A stretch of 59,209 nucleotides of DNA, taken from NCBI GenBank assembly GCA_964386405.1, contig CAYLRW010000002.1, positions 1 to 59,209 of the forward strand, written 5' to 3'. Made by a program: the position numbers and the translations under genes. This DNA is from RZYP01 sp964386405. Its GTDB lineage: Bacteria > Bacillota > Negativicutes > Acidaminococcales > Acidaminococcaceae. This document shows, piece by piece, positions 16,979 through 25,496 of this stretch (the stretch's first letter is position 1; each line of letters opens with the position of its first letter). A model generated the notes under the pieces. It did not search any database and was not told the origin of the DNA. It saw nothing but the letters and a program-made list of their open reading frames with translations.

Positions 16979-18736
16979 ATGAATTTAGAAGGCATAACGC
17001 TCCATATACTTGCAAGAAAACTTCAAACAACTCTGATTGGCGCGAAAATTACGAAAGTATTCATGCCTACACCAGCATCTCTTCTGCTCGTTGTCAGAAA
17101 TGGCAAAGATACATTTTCACTGCTCGCTGACTTCAGCGGCGACTCACCTTTACTATATTTGCCTGATAATATTCCCGAAAATCCTGACACCCCCCCAGCC
17201 TTCTGCATGCTGCTAAGGAAACATCTGGAAGATGGCCGCATAAATAAAATTGAACAATTAGGTTTGGACCGTATTATTAATATGGAAATTGATACAATTG
17301 GTCCTGCTAAACAGATAATAACCAAAAAACTGGTTTTTGAATTAACAGGCAGGAACAGTAACATAATATTTGCTGAAAACGGAATCGTCATTGATGCCCT
17401 TAAACATATCAGCAAAGTAATTTGCAGTTTTAGACAAATCCTCCCGAATCATATTTATAACACACCTCCTGAGCAAACTGGTCTATCGTTCATATATGCT
17501 GACCCTGCTGACATAGTTGAATCAATCATCAACCGTCCAGCAAAAAACGTCTTGCAAAGTCTAATATCCTCAACAACCGGCATAGGCAAATTTACTGCTT
17601 CAGAACTTTTATTCAGAAGTAATATAAATATTGATGCCGTCGATTTCCCGTTGGAAAGAAAAGCTCAGTTTATAAGTGAATTAGCAGAAATGCAAAACCA
17701 TATAAAAGAGCATATTACCAAAAAATTACCAGTTTATGGCATCTTGACACCAACAAATCGAATGAACACAATTGTTCTCACAAAACCACTGCATCTTGAT
17801 CAAACAAAATTCCATTTAAAAGAATTTCCGGACTTAAATACTGCTATCAACTTTGCGGCTAAGCTGATCCCTATTCAATCTCCTGAAAAAGATATTTTGC
17901 AAAAGGCCATTTCTGGTTCTATTGTTCGAACAGAGAAAAAAATAGACGCACTTAACTCGGATCTAAAAACAGCTGAAAACGCAGAAAGCCAAAAAATTAT
18001 TGCTGATACTCTGATGTCAAACATTTACTTGATAAAAAAAGGTGCTACAAACTGCAGTCTCAATAACATTTACACAAATGAAAAAATAGAAGTGGCACTT
18101 TCGCCAGTCTTGACTCCCGTGGAAAATGCTCAATCCTACTATAAACGCTACAACAAATATAAACGGGCTGTCGAAGAAATTATTAAACAGAGGCAAGAAA
18201 CAAATGAATTGCTTGAATATCTGCAGTCGCTTGACAGCTCTCTGCAAACAGCCTCAAACAAAACAGAAGTTGCTGAAATCAGGCAGGAATTAATCAATGA
18301 AGGGATTATTTCCGAAAACAAAAAAGGCAAGAGCAAGTCCTCTCTGCCCAAATCAGTACCTCTCTCAATATCACTTTCCCAAGAGACAATCATTTATGTA
18401 GGCAAAAATAACAAACAGAACGACTTCGTAACATTTTCGATTGCCAAACCTCATGATCTTTGGTTTCATGCAAAAGGCTTTCCAGGTTCACATGTTATTC
18501 TCAGGACTACATTGCCAAAACCAACAGAAGCGGAAATTGCAAGAGCAGCCAAGATAGCTGCATATTTCAGCAAAGCCCGCAATTCGTCAAATGTTCCGGT
18601 AGACTGTACCGAGAAACGTTTTGTAAAAAAGCCATCCGGAGCCAAACCGGGATTTGTAATTTACACAAATCAGCAAACACTTTATGTCACGCCAGATTTC
18701 GGTTCTATTGATAATACCCTTACACATCATGATTAA
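16979..18736 (+). CDS. rqcH: Rqc2/RqcH ribosome quality-control factor (NFACT family)
   Basis: Binds stalled 50S-peptidyl-tRNA complexes and adds alanine tails that mark nascent chains for degradation; older annotations call it fibronectin-binding protein FbpA. An NFACT-N domain (1-200) includes LGLDRIINMEID, whose D97-R98 pair sits at the same numbers as the residues needed for tailing in B. subtilis RqcH. HhH and coiled-coil regions follow (about 210-430), then NFACT-R with DLWFHAKGFPGSHVILR. The ATG follows GAAGG. The 190-base divergent gap from the secreted-protein gene holds AT-rich promoter-like DNA (TATAAT near 16910). Confidence 0.95.
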   Translation: MNLEGITLHILARKLQTTLIGAKITKVFMPTPASLLLVVRNGKDTFSLLADFSGDSPLLYLPDNIPENPDTPPAFCMLLRKHLEDGRINKIEQLGLDRIINMEIDTIGPAKQIITKKLVFELTGRNSNIIFAENGIVIDALKHISKVICSFRQILPNHIYNTPPEQTGLSFIYADPADIVESIINRPAKNVLQSLISSTTGIGKFTASELLFRSNINIDAVDFPLERKAQFISELAEMQNHIKEHITKKLPVYGILTPTNRMNTIVLTKPLHLDQTKFHLKEFPDLNTAINFAAKLIPIQSPEKDILQKAISGSIVRTEKKIDALNSDLKTAENAESQKIIADTLMSNIYLIKKGATNCSLNNIYTNEKIEVALSPVLTPVENAQSYYKRYNKYKRAVEEIIKQRQETNELLEYLQSLDSSLQTASNKTEVAEIRQELINEGIISENKKGKSKSSLPKSVPLSISLSQETIIYVGKNNKQNDFVTFSIAKPHDLWFHAKGFPGSHVILRTTLPKPTEAEIARAAKIAAYFSKARNSSNVPVDCTEKRFVKKPSGAKPGFVIYTNQQTLYVTPDFGSIDNTLTHHD

Positions 18737-18743
18737 ATTAACG

Positions 18744-18790
18744 TAAAAAAAGGTATGCCGCATAAGAATATGCGCATACCTTTTTTTTAC
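18744..18790. terminator. Bidirectional terminator between rqcH and fabK
   Basis: GGTATGCCGCATA and TATGCGCATACC pair around a short loop (one bulged base), flanked by an A-run on the left and a T-run on the right. It can terminate both the plus-strand rqcH and the minus-strand fabK, which converge here. Confidence 0.9.
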
Positions 18791-18796
18791 GTACAA

Positions 18797-19741
18797 TTAG
18801 AGTTCTATATCCTTTGCTTTGGCCAAAGTAGTTTTGGCCTCACTGATCAGTCTTTCAATTACTTCTTTACATGGCAAAATGTCTTTTAAAACATTTAAGC
18901 TTTGTCCAACCAAAATAGCGCCTCGTTTTACATCACCTTCGACTGCACCCATACGGTTGGTGCCGGTAGCCAGCTTATCAAGTTCTGCCTGTGGAGCACC
19001 AGAACGTTCCAGAGAAAGGAACTCATCGGTGAATTCATTTTTCAGGCAACGTACAGCAGAACCTCGGGAGAAACCGGTAACAGCAGAATCTGTATCAGTT
19101 GCTTTTAAAATAGCTTCTTTTGCTGCCGGGTGTGTAGGACACTCCGTCGTAAGAATGAAGCGTGAACCAATCTGAACACCATCAGCTCCCATAAGCAGCG
19201 CTGCAGCTATAGCCCTGCCATCTGAAATGCCACCGGCAACAATTACCGGTATGCTGTGTGGTACAGCCAATACATTGCTCATTAATGCCATGGTAGTCTG
19301 TGTACCAATGTGTCCGCCGCCCTCCATGCCTTCAATAATTATGGCATCTGCGCCAGCTTTTTCAATTCTGTCCGCAAGCTTTACATTAGGTACAACAGGA
19401 ATTACCTTAACACCAGCAGCCTGCAAGGTTGGAATATGAGGAACAGGGTTACCAGCACCAAGAGTAACGAAAGCAACTTTTTCTTCACAAACGATGTTTA
19501 CTATTTCAGATGCATTTGGTGCCATCAGCATTACATTTACACCAAATGGCTTATCAGTCAAAGCTTTCGCTTTTCTTATTTCATCACGCACCCACTCACT
19601 TGTACGTCCGCCAGCAGCAATAATTCCGGCACCGCCGCCATTGGAAACCGCGGCAGCCAAATTTGCGTCAGACGTCCATGCCATTGCGCCCTGAATTATT
19701 GGGTATTTAATTCCCAGTAAAGCAGTTAATCTGGTTCGCAT
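18797..19741 (-). CDS. fabK: Enoyl-ACP reductase II (FabK-type FMN enzyme)
   Basis: FMN-dependent TIM-barrel enzyme of the FabK / nitronate monooxygenase family. The N-terminus RLTALLGIKYPIIQGAMAW, IIIEGMEGGGHIG (FabK-type EGxExGGHxG), IPVIVAGGISDGRAIAAAL and GADGVQIGSRFI match FabK rather than typical nitronate monooxygenases; 314 aa is normal. FabK performs the last reduction of each fatty-acid elongation cycle. Here it is a single-gene unit without other fab genes nearby. RBS GTAGGAGG precedes the ATG. A nitronate monooxygenase role remains the alternative. Confidence 0.85.
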   Translation of the reverse strand: MRTRLTALLGIKYPIIQGAMAWTSDANLAAAVSNGGGAGIIAAGGRTSEWVRDEIRKAKALTDKPFGVNVMLMAPNASEIVNIVCEEKVAFVTLGAGNPVPHIPTLQAAGVKVIPVVPNVKLADRIEKAGADAIIIEGMEGGGHIGTQTTMALMSNVLAVPHSIPVIVAGGISDGRAIAAALLMGADGVQIGSRFILTTECPTHPAAKEAILKATDTDSAVTGFSRGSAVRCLKNEFTDEFLSLERSGAPQAELDKLATGTNRMGAVEGDVKRGAILVGQSLNVLKDILPCKEVIERLISEAKTTLAKAKDIEL

Positions 19742-19780
19742 AATAATTATCCTCCTACAAATTGAATATTTTTTCAGCTC

Positions 19781-19810
19781 ATTATAACATTAATGGCGTT
19801 AATAATCCAA
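19781..19810 (-). promoter_or_regulatory. Sigma-70 promoter of fabK
   Basis: Minus strand TTGGAT, 18-base spacer, TATAAT, located about 40 bases before the fabK ATG. It is divergent from the ilvD promoter. Confidence 0.65.
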
Positions 19811-19873
19811 CGCAGAGTTTTGTTTGTTGCACAACAACATTAGTTCCTTCCATGAAAATTAATATTCATTTCG

Positions 19874-19902
19874 TTGACATAATTAAGGAAATAAAGTAGA
19901 AT
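19874..19902 (+). promoter_or_regulatory. Near-consensus sigma-70 promoter of ilvD
   Basis: TTGACA, a 17-base spacer and TAGAAT lie about 42 bases before the ilvD ATG. The short leader leaves no room for a T-box or leader-peptide attenuator, unlike many branched-chain amino acid operons. Confidence 0.85.
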
Positions 19903-19943
19903 TTCTCCAGAAGTTTATTATTTATATAATTAGGAGGATTAGG

Positions 19944-21620
19944 ATGAAAAGGATAAGTGATGAGGTCAAATATGGTTCTACGCGTGCCGCCCATCGTTCA
20001 TTATTTTATGCAATGGGTTATACTGATGACGAAATGAAACGCCCATTGATTGGTGTTGTGAATGCTCAAAACGAGATTATTCCAGGGCATATTCACCTCG
20101 ACCAGATTGCAAAGGCTGTTAAATATGGGATTCTGGAGAATGGCGGAACCCCAATTGAATTTCCAGCTATAGGCATCTGCGATGGTATTGCCATGGGCCA
20201 TAAGGGTATGAAGTACCCATTGGTCAGCCGTGAACTGATTGCTGACAGCATTGAAGCAATGGCCGTAGGGCATGCCTTCGATGGTCTTGTCCTGATTCCT
20301 AACTGTGATAAAATTGTTCCTGGTATGTTGATGGCAGCAGCACGCTTAAATATACCTGCTATAGTGATTAGCGGCGGTCCTATGCTTCCAGGCAGGCGCA
20401 ATGGTGTTGACATAAGTGTCAGTACCGCCTTTGAAGCTGCTGGTCGCTACGAGGCTGGGAAAATATCAGAGGAAGAACTGAAAGATGTTGAAATGCATGC
20501 CTGCCCAGGCTGCGGCTCCTGTGCTGGACTTTTCACTGCAAATACCATGAATTGCTTAACAGAAGTTCTGGGAATGGGCTTGCCTGGAAATGGTACAGTT
20601 CCAGCTGCTTATTATGGAGCCCGTATTAGCTTAGCCAAAAATGCAGGAAAACGCATAATGGATTTAGTAGAAAAGAATATTTGTCCATTGGATATCATGA
20701 CAGAAGATGCATTTAAAAATGCCATAACAGTTGATATGGCAATAGGCGGTTCTTCCAATACTGCTCTCCACTTACCTGCAATCGCTCATGAAGCTGGTAT
20801 TTCTTTACCTCTGCCTTTGTTTGATGAAATTAGCAAAAAAACCCCTTATCTCACTAAACTAAGTCCTGGCGGTACTTATCACATTATTGATTTATATGAG
20901 GCCGGTGGCATCAATGCCGTCATGGCTGAACTTGATAAATTGGATCTGATCAACAAGGATGCTTTGACAGTTACAGGTAATTCTATTGGAGAGAATTTTG
21001 AAGGCACAAAAATTCAACGCCCTGAGGTCATACACTCCGTCGAAAATCCATACAGTAAAACCGGCGGAATAGCCGTTTTAACCGGCAACATCGCACCAGA
21101 ATGCAGTGTTGTAAAAGAAAGTGCTGTAGCACCTGAAATGTTAGTACACTCAGGCCCAGCAAAAGTTTATGACTCCGAGGATGCAGCAATAGAAGCAATT
21201 CTTGGCAAAAAAATAAATCGTGGAGATGTTATCGTTATTCGGTATGAAGGTCCTAAAGGTGGACCAGGAATGAGAGAAATGCTAAATCCTACATCTGTTT
21301 TAGCTGGCATGGGTTTAGATAAAGATGTTGCTCTTCTGACAGACGGTCGTTTTTCTGGGGCAACTCGTGGTGCCTGCATAGGCCACATTTCCCCTGAAGC
21401 CTTTGAAGGCGGCAATATAGCCCTGATTCAGGATGGTGATATTATTAATATTGATATACCCGGAAGAAAGTTAAATGTAGCATTGTCTGATTTCGAATTA
21501 GAAAATCGTCGCAAGGCTTGGGTAAGACCTGAGCCCAAAGTAAAAACTGGGTATCTTGCCCGATATGCTGCTCTGGTTTCTTCAGCCGCTAAGGGTGCTA
21601 TTTTGGAAGTGCCAAAATAA
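19944..21620 (+). CDS. ilvD: Dihydroxy-acid dehydratase
   Basis: Iron-sulfur enzyme that makes the 2-keto acid precursors of valine, isoleucine and leucine. The pattern IPNCDKIVPGMLMAA, HACPGCGSCAGLFTANTMNC (cluster Cys) and the C-terminal LTDGRFSGATRGACIGHISP are diagnostic; 558 aa is normal. RBS TAGGAGG is 7 bases upstream. It stands alone on the plus strand, away from other ilv genes, with its own promoter and a strong terminator. Confidence 0.97.
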   Translation: MKRISDEVKYGSTRAAHRSLFYAMGYTDDEMKRPLIGVVNAQNEIIPGHIHLDQIAKAVKYGILENGGTPIEFPAIGICDGIAMGHKGMKYPLVSRELIADSIEAMAVGHAFDGLVLIPNCDKIVPGMLMAAARLNIPAIVISGGPMLPGRRNGVDISVSTAFEAAGRYEAGKISEEELKDVEMHACPGCGSCAGLFTANTMNCLTEVLGMGLPGNGTVPAAYYGARISLAKNAGKRIMDLVEKNICPLDIMTEDAFKNAITVDMAIGGSSNTALHLPAIAHEAGISLPLPLFDEISKKTPYLTKLSPGGTYHIIDLYEAGGINAVMAELDKLDLINKDALTVTGNSIGENFEGTKIQRPEVIHSVENPYSKTGGIAVLTGNIAPECSVVKESAVAPEMLVHSGPAKVYDSEDAAIEAILGKKINRGDVIVIRYEGPKGGPGMREMLNPTSVLAGMGLDKDVALLTDGRFSGATRGACIGHISPEAFEGGNIALIQDGDIINIDIPGRKLNVALSDFELENRRKAWVRPEPKVKTGYLARYAALVSSAAKGAILEVPK

Positions 21621-21640
21621 ACAGCAGTAATAACATAAAA

Positions 21641-21684
21641 ACAGACTGTAATTAAGAACAAAATCCTTAATTACAGTCTGTTTT
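21641..21684. terminator. Bidirectional terminator after ilvD
   Basis: A perfect 16-bp stem (ACAGACTGTAATTAAG with CTTAATTACAGTCTGT) around a 9-base loop, followed by TTTTGTCTTT on the plus strand and TTTTTATG on the minus strand. It serves ilvD and the converging zinc-ribbon gene. Confidence 0.9.
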
Positions 21685-21697
21685 GTCTTTATAAGCT

Positions 21698-22069
21698 TTA
21701 TCTAAATAATCTTAGCAAAAAATACAATGCAGCCATAGCCATAAACACTAATAAAAAGGCTGGAAGAAGAATAAAGACGATGCCAGCAACTACAAGCAGA
21801 AAAAGCAATTGCCAAATAAAGCCAAAGTGTCCCACCGAAACGCTGGTATGATATACATGCGTTCCTTTGAAAACTTCTTCATTATTATCTGCAGAACCAC
21901 CAGTACCTGTGCTTTCTGTTCCTTCAGCTTCATCAATGGTTATTCCCTTGAAAGTATCTCTTTCATCAGCGTTCAACACCTTGGTTTCTTCCGGTTCATT
22001 AGGTGTCTGACAATTAGGGCACTCTTTCAAATTATCTACATATTCAAAGCCACACTTTTTACATATCAT
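21698..22069 (-). CDS. Zinc-ribbon protein with C-terminal membrane segment
   Basis: 123-aa protein. The N-terminus ICKKCGFEYVDNLKECPNC is a CxxC...CxxC zinc ribbon (zinc_ribbon_2 type). An acidic linker rich in Glu, Thr and Gly follows (residues 25-70). The C-terminus is a long hydrophobic stretch (LLFLLVVAGIVFILLPAFLL then VFMAMAALYFLLRLF), probably a helical hairpin in the membrane. I choose the ATG at 22069 with AAGGAG 8 bases upstream; a GTG three codons earlier is possible. It begins 12 bases after the 506-aa gene, so the two probably form one operon. Function unknown. Confidence 0.8.
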   Translation of the reverse strand: MICKKCGFEYVDNLKECPNCQTPNEPEETKVLNADERDTFKGITIDEAEGTESTGTGGSADNNEEVFKGTHVYHTSVSVGHFGFIWQLLFLLVVAGIVFILLPAFLLVFMAMAALYFLLRLFR

Positions 22070-22081
22070 TCCACTCACTCC

Positions 22082-23602
22082 TTACGATGAAAACACCATC
22101 AACAAAAAACCTTCTTCATTACAATAACGTGGATCATACTTTTCGATATGCAGTATATTTTTAATCTTATCAGCTGCTTTTTGTAAAACATTTATTGGCA
22201 CCTGCCAACACATTTCTGCGACTTTCTCTTCCGAATAATTGTATACTCCGTTTAATCTGACGAAATTTTCAATGACGCCTGCTGCCCACACTTCAGGCTT
22301 ATTGGTAGCATTTGTTTCATAACAAGAAAAATCTTTCCACAAACGAGCAGCCAAATTTATATCTCTGCAGGAAAAATGATAGGATTTCATTATGTTTATT
22401 ATAAGCTTTGTCACTTCATCATTTTCAGTAATATCGGGTGGATTGTAGTTTTTAATATGGGTTTCATGACCAAAGCCATCTAGTTTCACATAAACCGAAT
22501 ATATATAAGTAAGATGGCGTAAAAGCATCGGATGTCTTTCTATAAAGTCAGTCCATTTTGCTTCCGGCTCCTGAATTCTGTACCAGTCATAACAGTGTTT
22601 CAGCATTTCATACAATCTTTTACGAGCAAGTCTGCCCATTTTTAAACAACGCACATAATTCATTACCATAGTATTATTATAGAAGCAATGTCCAACGAAT
22701 AACATATCTCTGGTATCAAATTCTTCTTCAATTGGCAAATTCAGTGCGTATTGTTCGCCCGTCAGAAAATCAGTGCATAAATACATATTTTCATCATTAA
22801 TGCTATCAACTGAAAAAACAGCCAAGCGAGCTTTCATAAGTTCTGCAACTAATTCTCTATTGGAAGTAGAGCCATGCTCATAAAAGTGTTCAAGCGGAGT
22901 TTTGTCATCCGTCAGCAAATGATAATCGAATAAAAAGTAATCCCAAAAACATTGCCAAAACTCATCACTTTCTTCAGCTTCCTCATTCTGATCTTCGGGG
23001 AAAATTCCATGATAAAGAAATACTGCTCTTTCTAAGTCCATATTGAACTCTTTATCTTGAAAATAATAATGAAGTTCATCCAACAATTGTTGCAGCATAT
23101 CACCAATATTCAAAAAAATTTTAACAGGTGCGTTAGGTGTAATAAATTTGTCATCAAATCCTTCGCCCGGTAAAAATTCACCATTCTCATTAATGACACG
23201 CAAAACAGAATCATCACTTAACAGCCTCTCAGTTGCTACCTTGGGAGCAACTGCGCTCGTAATAGCGTTCTTACTTTTTAAATAAACAAATAAACTACCA
23301 CATGTATCTAAAAAAAACTTTACATTATCATACGAAATTTTAAACTCAGAAATATTTCTGCCACACCAAGCAATAGCGTCAATAAAATCATCATCTGTCA
23401 TATCACCAAGGAAGGTTTCAGCATAACCCAGGTAAAGACATAACATCATTATTTGTTCCCACTTTTTTTGCAGTTGGTGGTCATTTAGACCTTTCCATGC
23501 TTCTTTACGTATATAACCCTCAGCGTATTCGCGACGCAGCAACATGTTCCAGTTTTCATCATGATCATAAAAATCAGCAATTATATCATAAACGTTTTCC
23601 AT
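22082..23602 (-). CDS. 506-aa protein of unknown function with a DUF6398-like C-terminus
   Basis: I recognise no characterised family. It is acidic, rich in aromatic residues and Cys/His, with no signal peptide or obvious membrane helix, so probably cytosolic. The last 100 residues (LAARLWKDFSCYE, then KPEVWAAGVIENFVRLNG and VPINVLQKAADKIKNIL) resemble the DUF6398 pattern with WAAGI followed by a helix-turn-helix-like repeat, as in cyclin/TFIIB folds; that assignment is from memory. Residues 210-235 are very acidic. The gene has its own promoter and is followed 12 bases later by the zinc-ribbon membrane protein. Confidence 0.75.
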   Translation of the reverse strand: MENVYDIIADFYDHDENWNMLLRREYAEGYIRKEAWKGLNDHQLQKKWEQIMMLCLYLGYAETFLGDMTDDDFIDAIAWCGRNISEFKISYDNVKFFLDTCGSLFVYLKSKNAITSAVAPKVATERLLSDDSVLRVINENGEFLPGEGFDDKFITPNAPVKIFLNIGDMLQQLLDELHYYFQDKEFNMDLERAVFLYHGIFPEDQNEEAEESDEFWQCFWDYFLFDYHLLTDDKTPLEHFYEHGSTSNRELVAELMKARLAVFSVDSINDENMYLCTDFLTGEQYALNLPIEEEFDTRDMLFVGHCFYNNTMVMNYVRCLKMGRLARKRLYEMLKHCYDWYRIQEPEAKWTDFIERHPMLLRHLTYIYSVYVKLDGFGHETHIKNYNPPDITENDEVTKLIINIMKSYHFSCRDINLAARLWKDFSCYETNATNKPEVWAAGVIENFVRLNGVYNYSEEKVAEMCWQVPINVLQKAADKIKNILHIEKYDPRYCNEEGFLLMVFSS

Positions 23603-23633
23603 TATTACCTCACAGTAAATCCACAGTAATCTT

Positions 23634-23662
23634 ATTATAGCACGCGTTTAAAACGTGTTCAA
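23634..23662 (-). promoter_or_regulatory. Promoter of the 506-aa gene with a palindrome in the spacer
   Basis: Minus strand TTGAAC, 17-base spacer, TATAAT. The spacer holds CACGTTTTAAACGCGTG, whose CACG/CGTG ends and CGTTTTAAACG centre are self-complementary, so a repressor site between -35 and -10 is possible. Confidence 0.65.
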
Positions 23663-23695
23663 ACCAGCATATATTTATAGCTCCTGTAACTTGAT

Positions 23696-23733
23696 AAAGA
23701 ACTGCCTGACTTTACAAAGTCAGGCAGTTCTTT
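23696..23733 (-). terminator. Intrinsic terminator after the ABC-F gene
   Basis: AAAGAACTGCCTGACTTT and its complement form a long stem of about 18 bp with almost no loop, followed on the minus strand by TTTATCA. It lies 17 bases after the ABC-F stop codon. Confidence 0.85.
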
Positions 23734-23749
23734 GGCTTATACTATTTTA

Positions 23750-25366
23750 TTAAAAAGCGCCCAATTCTTTACGCAGCTCAATTATTTCTGGATGAGCAAG
23801 ATATTCATCATAGTTGTATTTTCGGTCAATATAACCATTTGGAGTCAGTTCTATAACCCTATCGCAAACAGTCGATAAAAGCTGATGATCATTTGACCTT
23901 AGCAGCAGAGTCCCTGTGTAGTCCTTTAAACCATTGTTAAGTGATGTAATTGACTCCAGGTCAAGATGGTTAGTAGGTTCGTCAAGCAACAATACGTTCG
24001 CCCCGGAAAGCATCATCTTAGCAAACATACAACGCACCTTTTCTCCACCTGAGAGAACATTGGAAGCTTTTTGATTTTCTTCTCCAGAAAAAAGCATTCT
24101 TCCCAGAAAACCACGTAGGAATGTTTCTTCCTGATTAGCAGAATACTGACGAAGCCAATCAACCAGATTATCCTCCGAAGTAAAATACTTGGTGTTATCT
24201 TTTGGGAAATAGGCTTGGCTGGTTGTTACTCCCCATTTAAATTCACCGCTGTCTGGTTCCATTTCACCCATCAGTATTTGCATCAAAGCAGTTTGAGCCT
24301 GGCCATTGCCGCCGACCAATGCCACCTTATCGCCTTTTGCAAGGGTAAAGCTGAGATCTTTAAACAAGACCTCACCGTCAATTGTTTTTGACAAATCTGT
24401 CACAAATAAAATCTCGTCACCTGCTTCTCTGTCAGGTTTGAAATTGATATAAGGGTAGCGTCTTGTTGAAGGTTTAATGTCATCAAGTTCAATTTTGTCA
24501 AGGAGCTTTTTACGTGAAGTAGCTTGCTTTGATTTCGAAGCATTTGCACTGAAGCGCTGAATAAAGGTTTGTAATTCTTTAATCTTATCTTCCTTTTTCT
24601 TATTGGCATCCTTGGCCATCTGTAAAGCCATTTGACTTGATTCCTGCCAAAAATCATAGTTGCCGACATATATCCGCACACTGGCGAAATCAAAATCAGC
24701 AATATGTGTACAGACCTGATTAAGGAAATGTCGGTCATGGGAAACAACGAGAACTATATTTGGGAAAGATGCTAAAAAGTCTTCTAACCAAGCAATGGAA
24801 TTATAATCAAGATTGTTGGTCGGTTCATCCAAAAGAAGAATATCCGGTGTTCCAAATAATGCTTGTGCCAAAAGAACCCTGACTTTTTCCTTACCACTAA
24901 GTTCAGCCATTTTTTTGTCATGCAATTCGACCGGTATACCAAGACCTGCCAATAATCTTGCAGCCTCAGTTTCAGCCTCCCAGCCATTAAGTTCAGCAAA
25001 TTCTCCTTCAAGTTCTGAGGCCCTCATACCATCCTCGTCGTTGAAATCAGGTTTTGCATAAAGTTCGTCTTTCTCCACCATAATATCGTAGAGTTTTTTA
25101 TGGCCCATTATAACAGTTTTTAATACTTCATGTTCATCAAAAGCATAGTGATCCTGCTTTAAAACTGCAAGTCTTTGACCTTTATCAATTACAACGTCGC
25201 CGGAGCTTGGTTCAATTTCGCCGGATAAAATTTTAAGAAATGTTGATTTTCCAGCGCCATTAGCACCAATCAAACCATAACAGTTGCCTTCCGTAAATTT
25301 TAAGTTTACATCTTCAAACAGCACGCGCTTGCCAAATCTCAGCGCCAGCCCTTGGGTTATTATCAT
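23750..25366 (-). CDS. ABC-F family ATPase (YbiT/YkpA-like)
   Basis: Two ABC ATPase domains and no membrane segment, the layout of ribosome-associated ABC-F proteins. Domain 1 has Walker A GANGAGKST (residues 34-42), signature LSGKEKVRVL and Walker B ILLLDEPTNNLD. The interdomain linker (about 245-310) is Lys-rich. Domain 2 has LSGGEKVRCM and VLLLDEPTNHLD, but its Walker A reads GGNGQAQTAL, lacking the usual GK(S/T) lysine; I recall related YkpA-type proteins being degenerate there too. At 538 aa it is full length. RBS AAAGGAG. A translation-factor role is likely; antibiotic protection is less so. Confidence 0.9.
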   Translation of the reverse strand: MIITQGLALRFGKRVLFEDVNLKFTEGNCYGLIGANGAGKSTFLKILSGEIEPSSGDVVIDKGQRLAVLKQDHYAFDEHEVLKTVIMGHKKLYDIMVEKDELYAKPDFNDEDGMRASELEGEFAELNGWEAETEAARLLAGLGIPVELHDKKMAELSGKEKVRVLLAQALFGTPDILLLDEPTNNLDYNSIAWLEDFLASFPNIVLVVSHDRHFLNQVCTHIADFDFASVRIYVGNYDFWQESSQMALQMAKDANKKKEDKIKELQTFIQRFSANASKSKQATSRKKLLDKIELDDIKPSTRRYPYINFKPDREAGDEILFVTDLSKTIDGEVLFKDLSFTLAKGDKVALVGGNGQAQTALMQILMGEMEPDSGEFKWGVTTSQAYFPKDNTKYFTSEDNLVDWLRQYSANQEETFLRGFLGRMLFSGEENQKASNVLSGGEKVRCMFAKMMLSGANVLLLDEPTNHLDLESITSLNNGLKDYTGTLLLRSNDHQLLSTVCDRVIELTPNGYIDRKYNYDEYLAHPEIIELRKELGAF

Positions 25367-25402
25367 TATTACTTGCTCCTTTAAAATGCATATAGTTTTT
25401 TC

Positions 25403-25431
25403 ATTTTACCATATATTTAAATGCTAGTCTA
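25403..25431 (-). promoter_or_regulatory. Promoter of the ABC-F gene
   Basis: Minus strand TAGACT, 17-base spacer, TAAAAT, about 37 bases before the ATG. Confidence 0.55.
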
Positions 25432-25460
25432 CGAAAAGCACTCAAGCACCTGCTATCTAA

Positions 25461-25496
25461 AACAAATAAACCTTGCTTTTGCAAGGTTTATTTGTT
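25461..25496 (-). terminator. Terminator overlapping the nth stop codon
   Basis: A perfect 16-bp inverted repeat (AACAAATAAACCTTGC / GCAAGGTTTATTTGTT) with a 4-base loop. Its outer bases include the nth stop codon, so the stem starts inside the coding region; the minus-strand tail is TTTTAGATAG. Confidence 0.85.

Noticed and set aside
18460..18711. 83-residue plus-strand frame inside rqcH and similar shadow frames in other genes
   Set aside because: All lie inside certain genes in another frame, with no start signal of their own.
19742..19943. T-box or leader-peptide attenuator before ilvD
   Set aside because: The promoter lies only about 42 bases before the ATG; no T-box core (GGNACCGCG type) or terminator is present.
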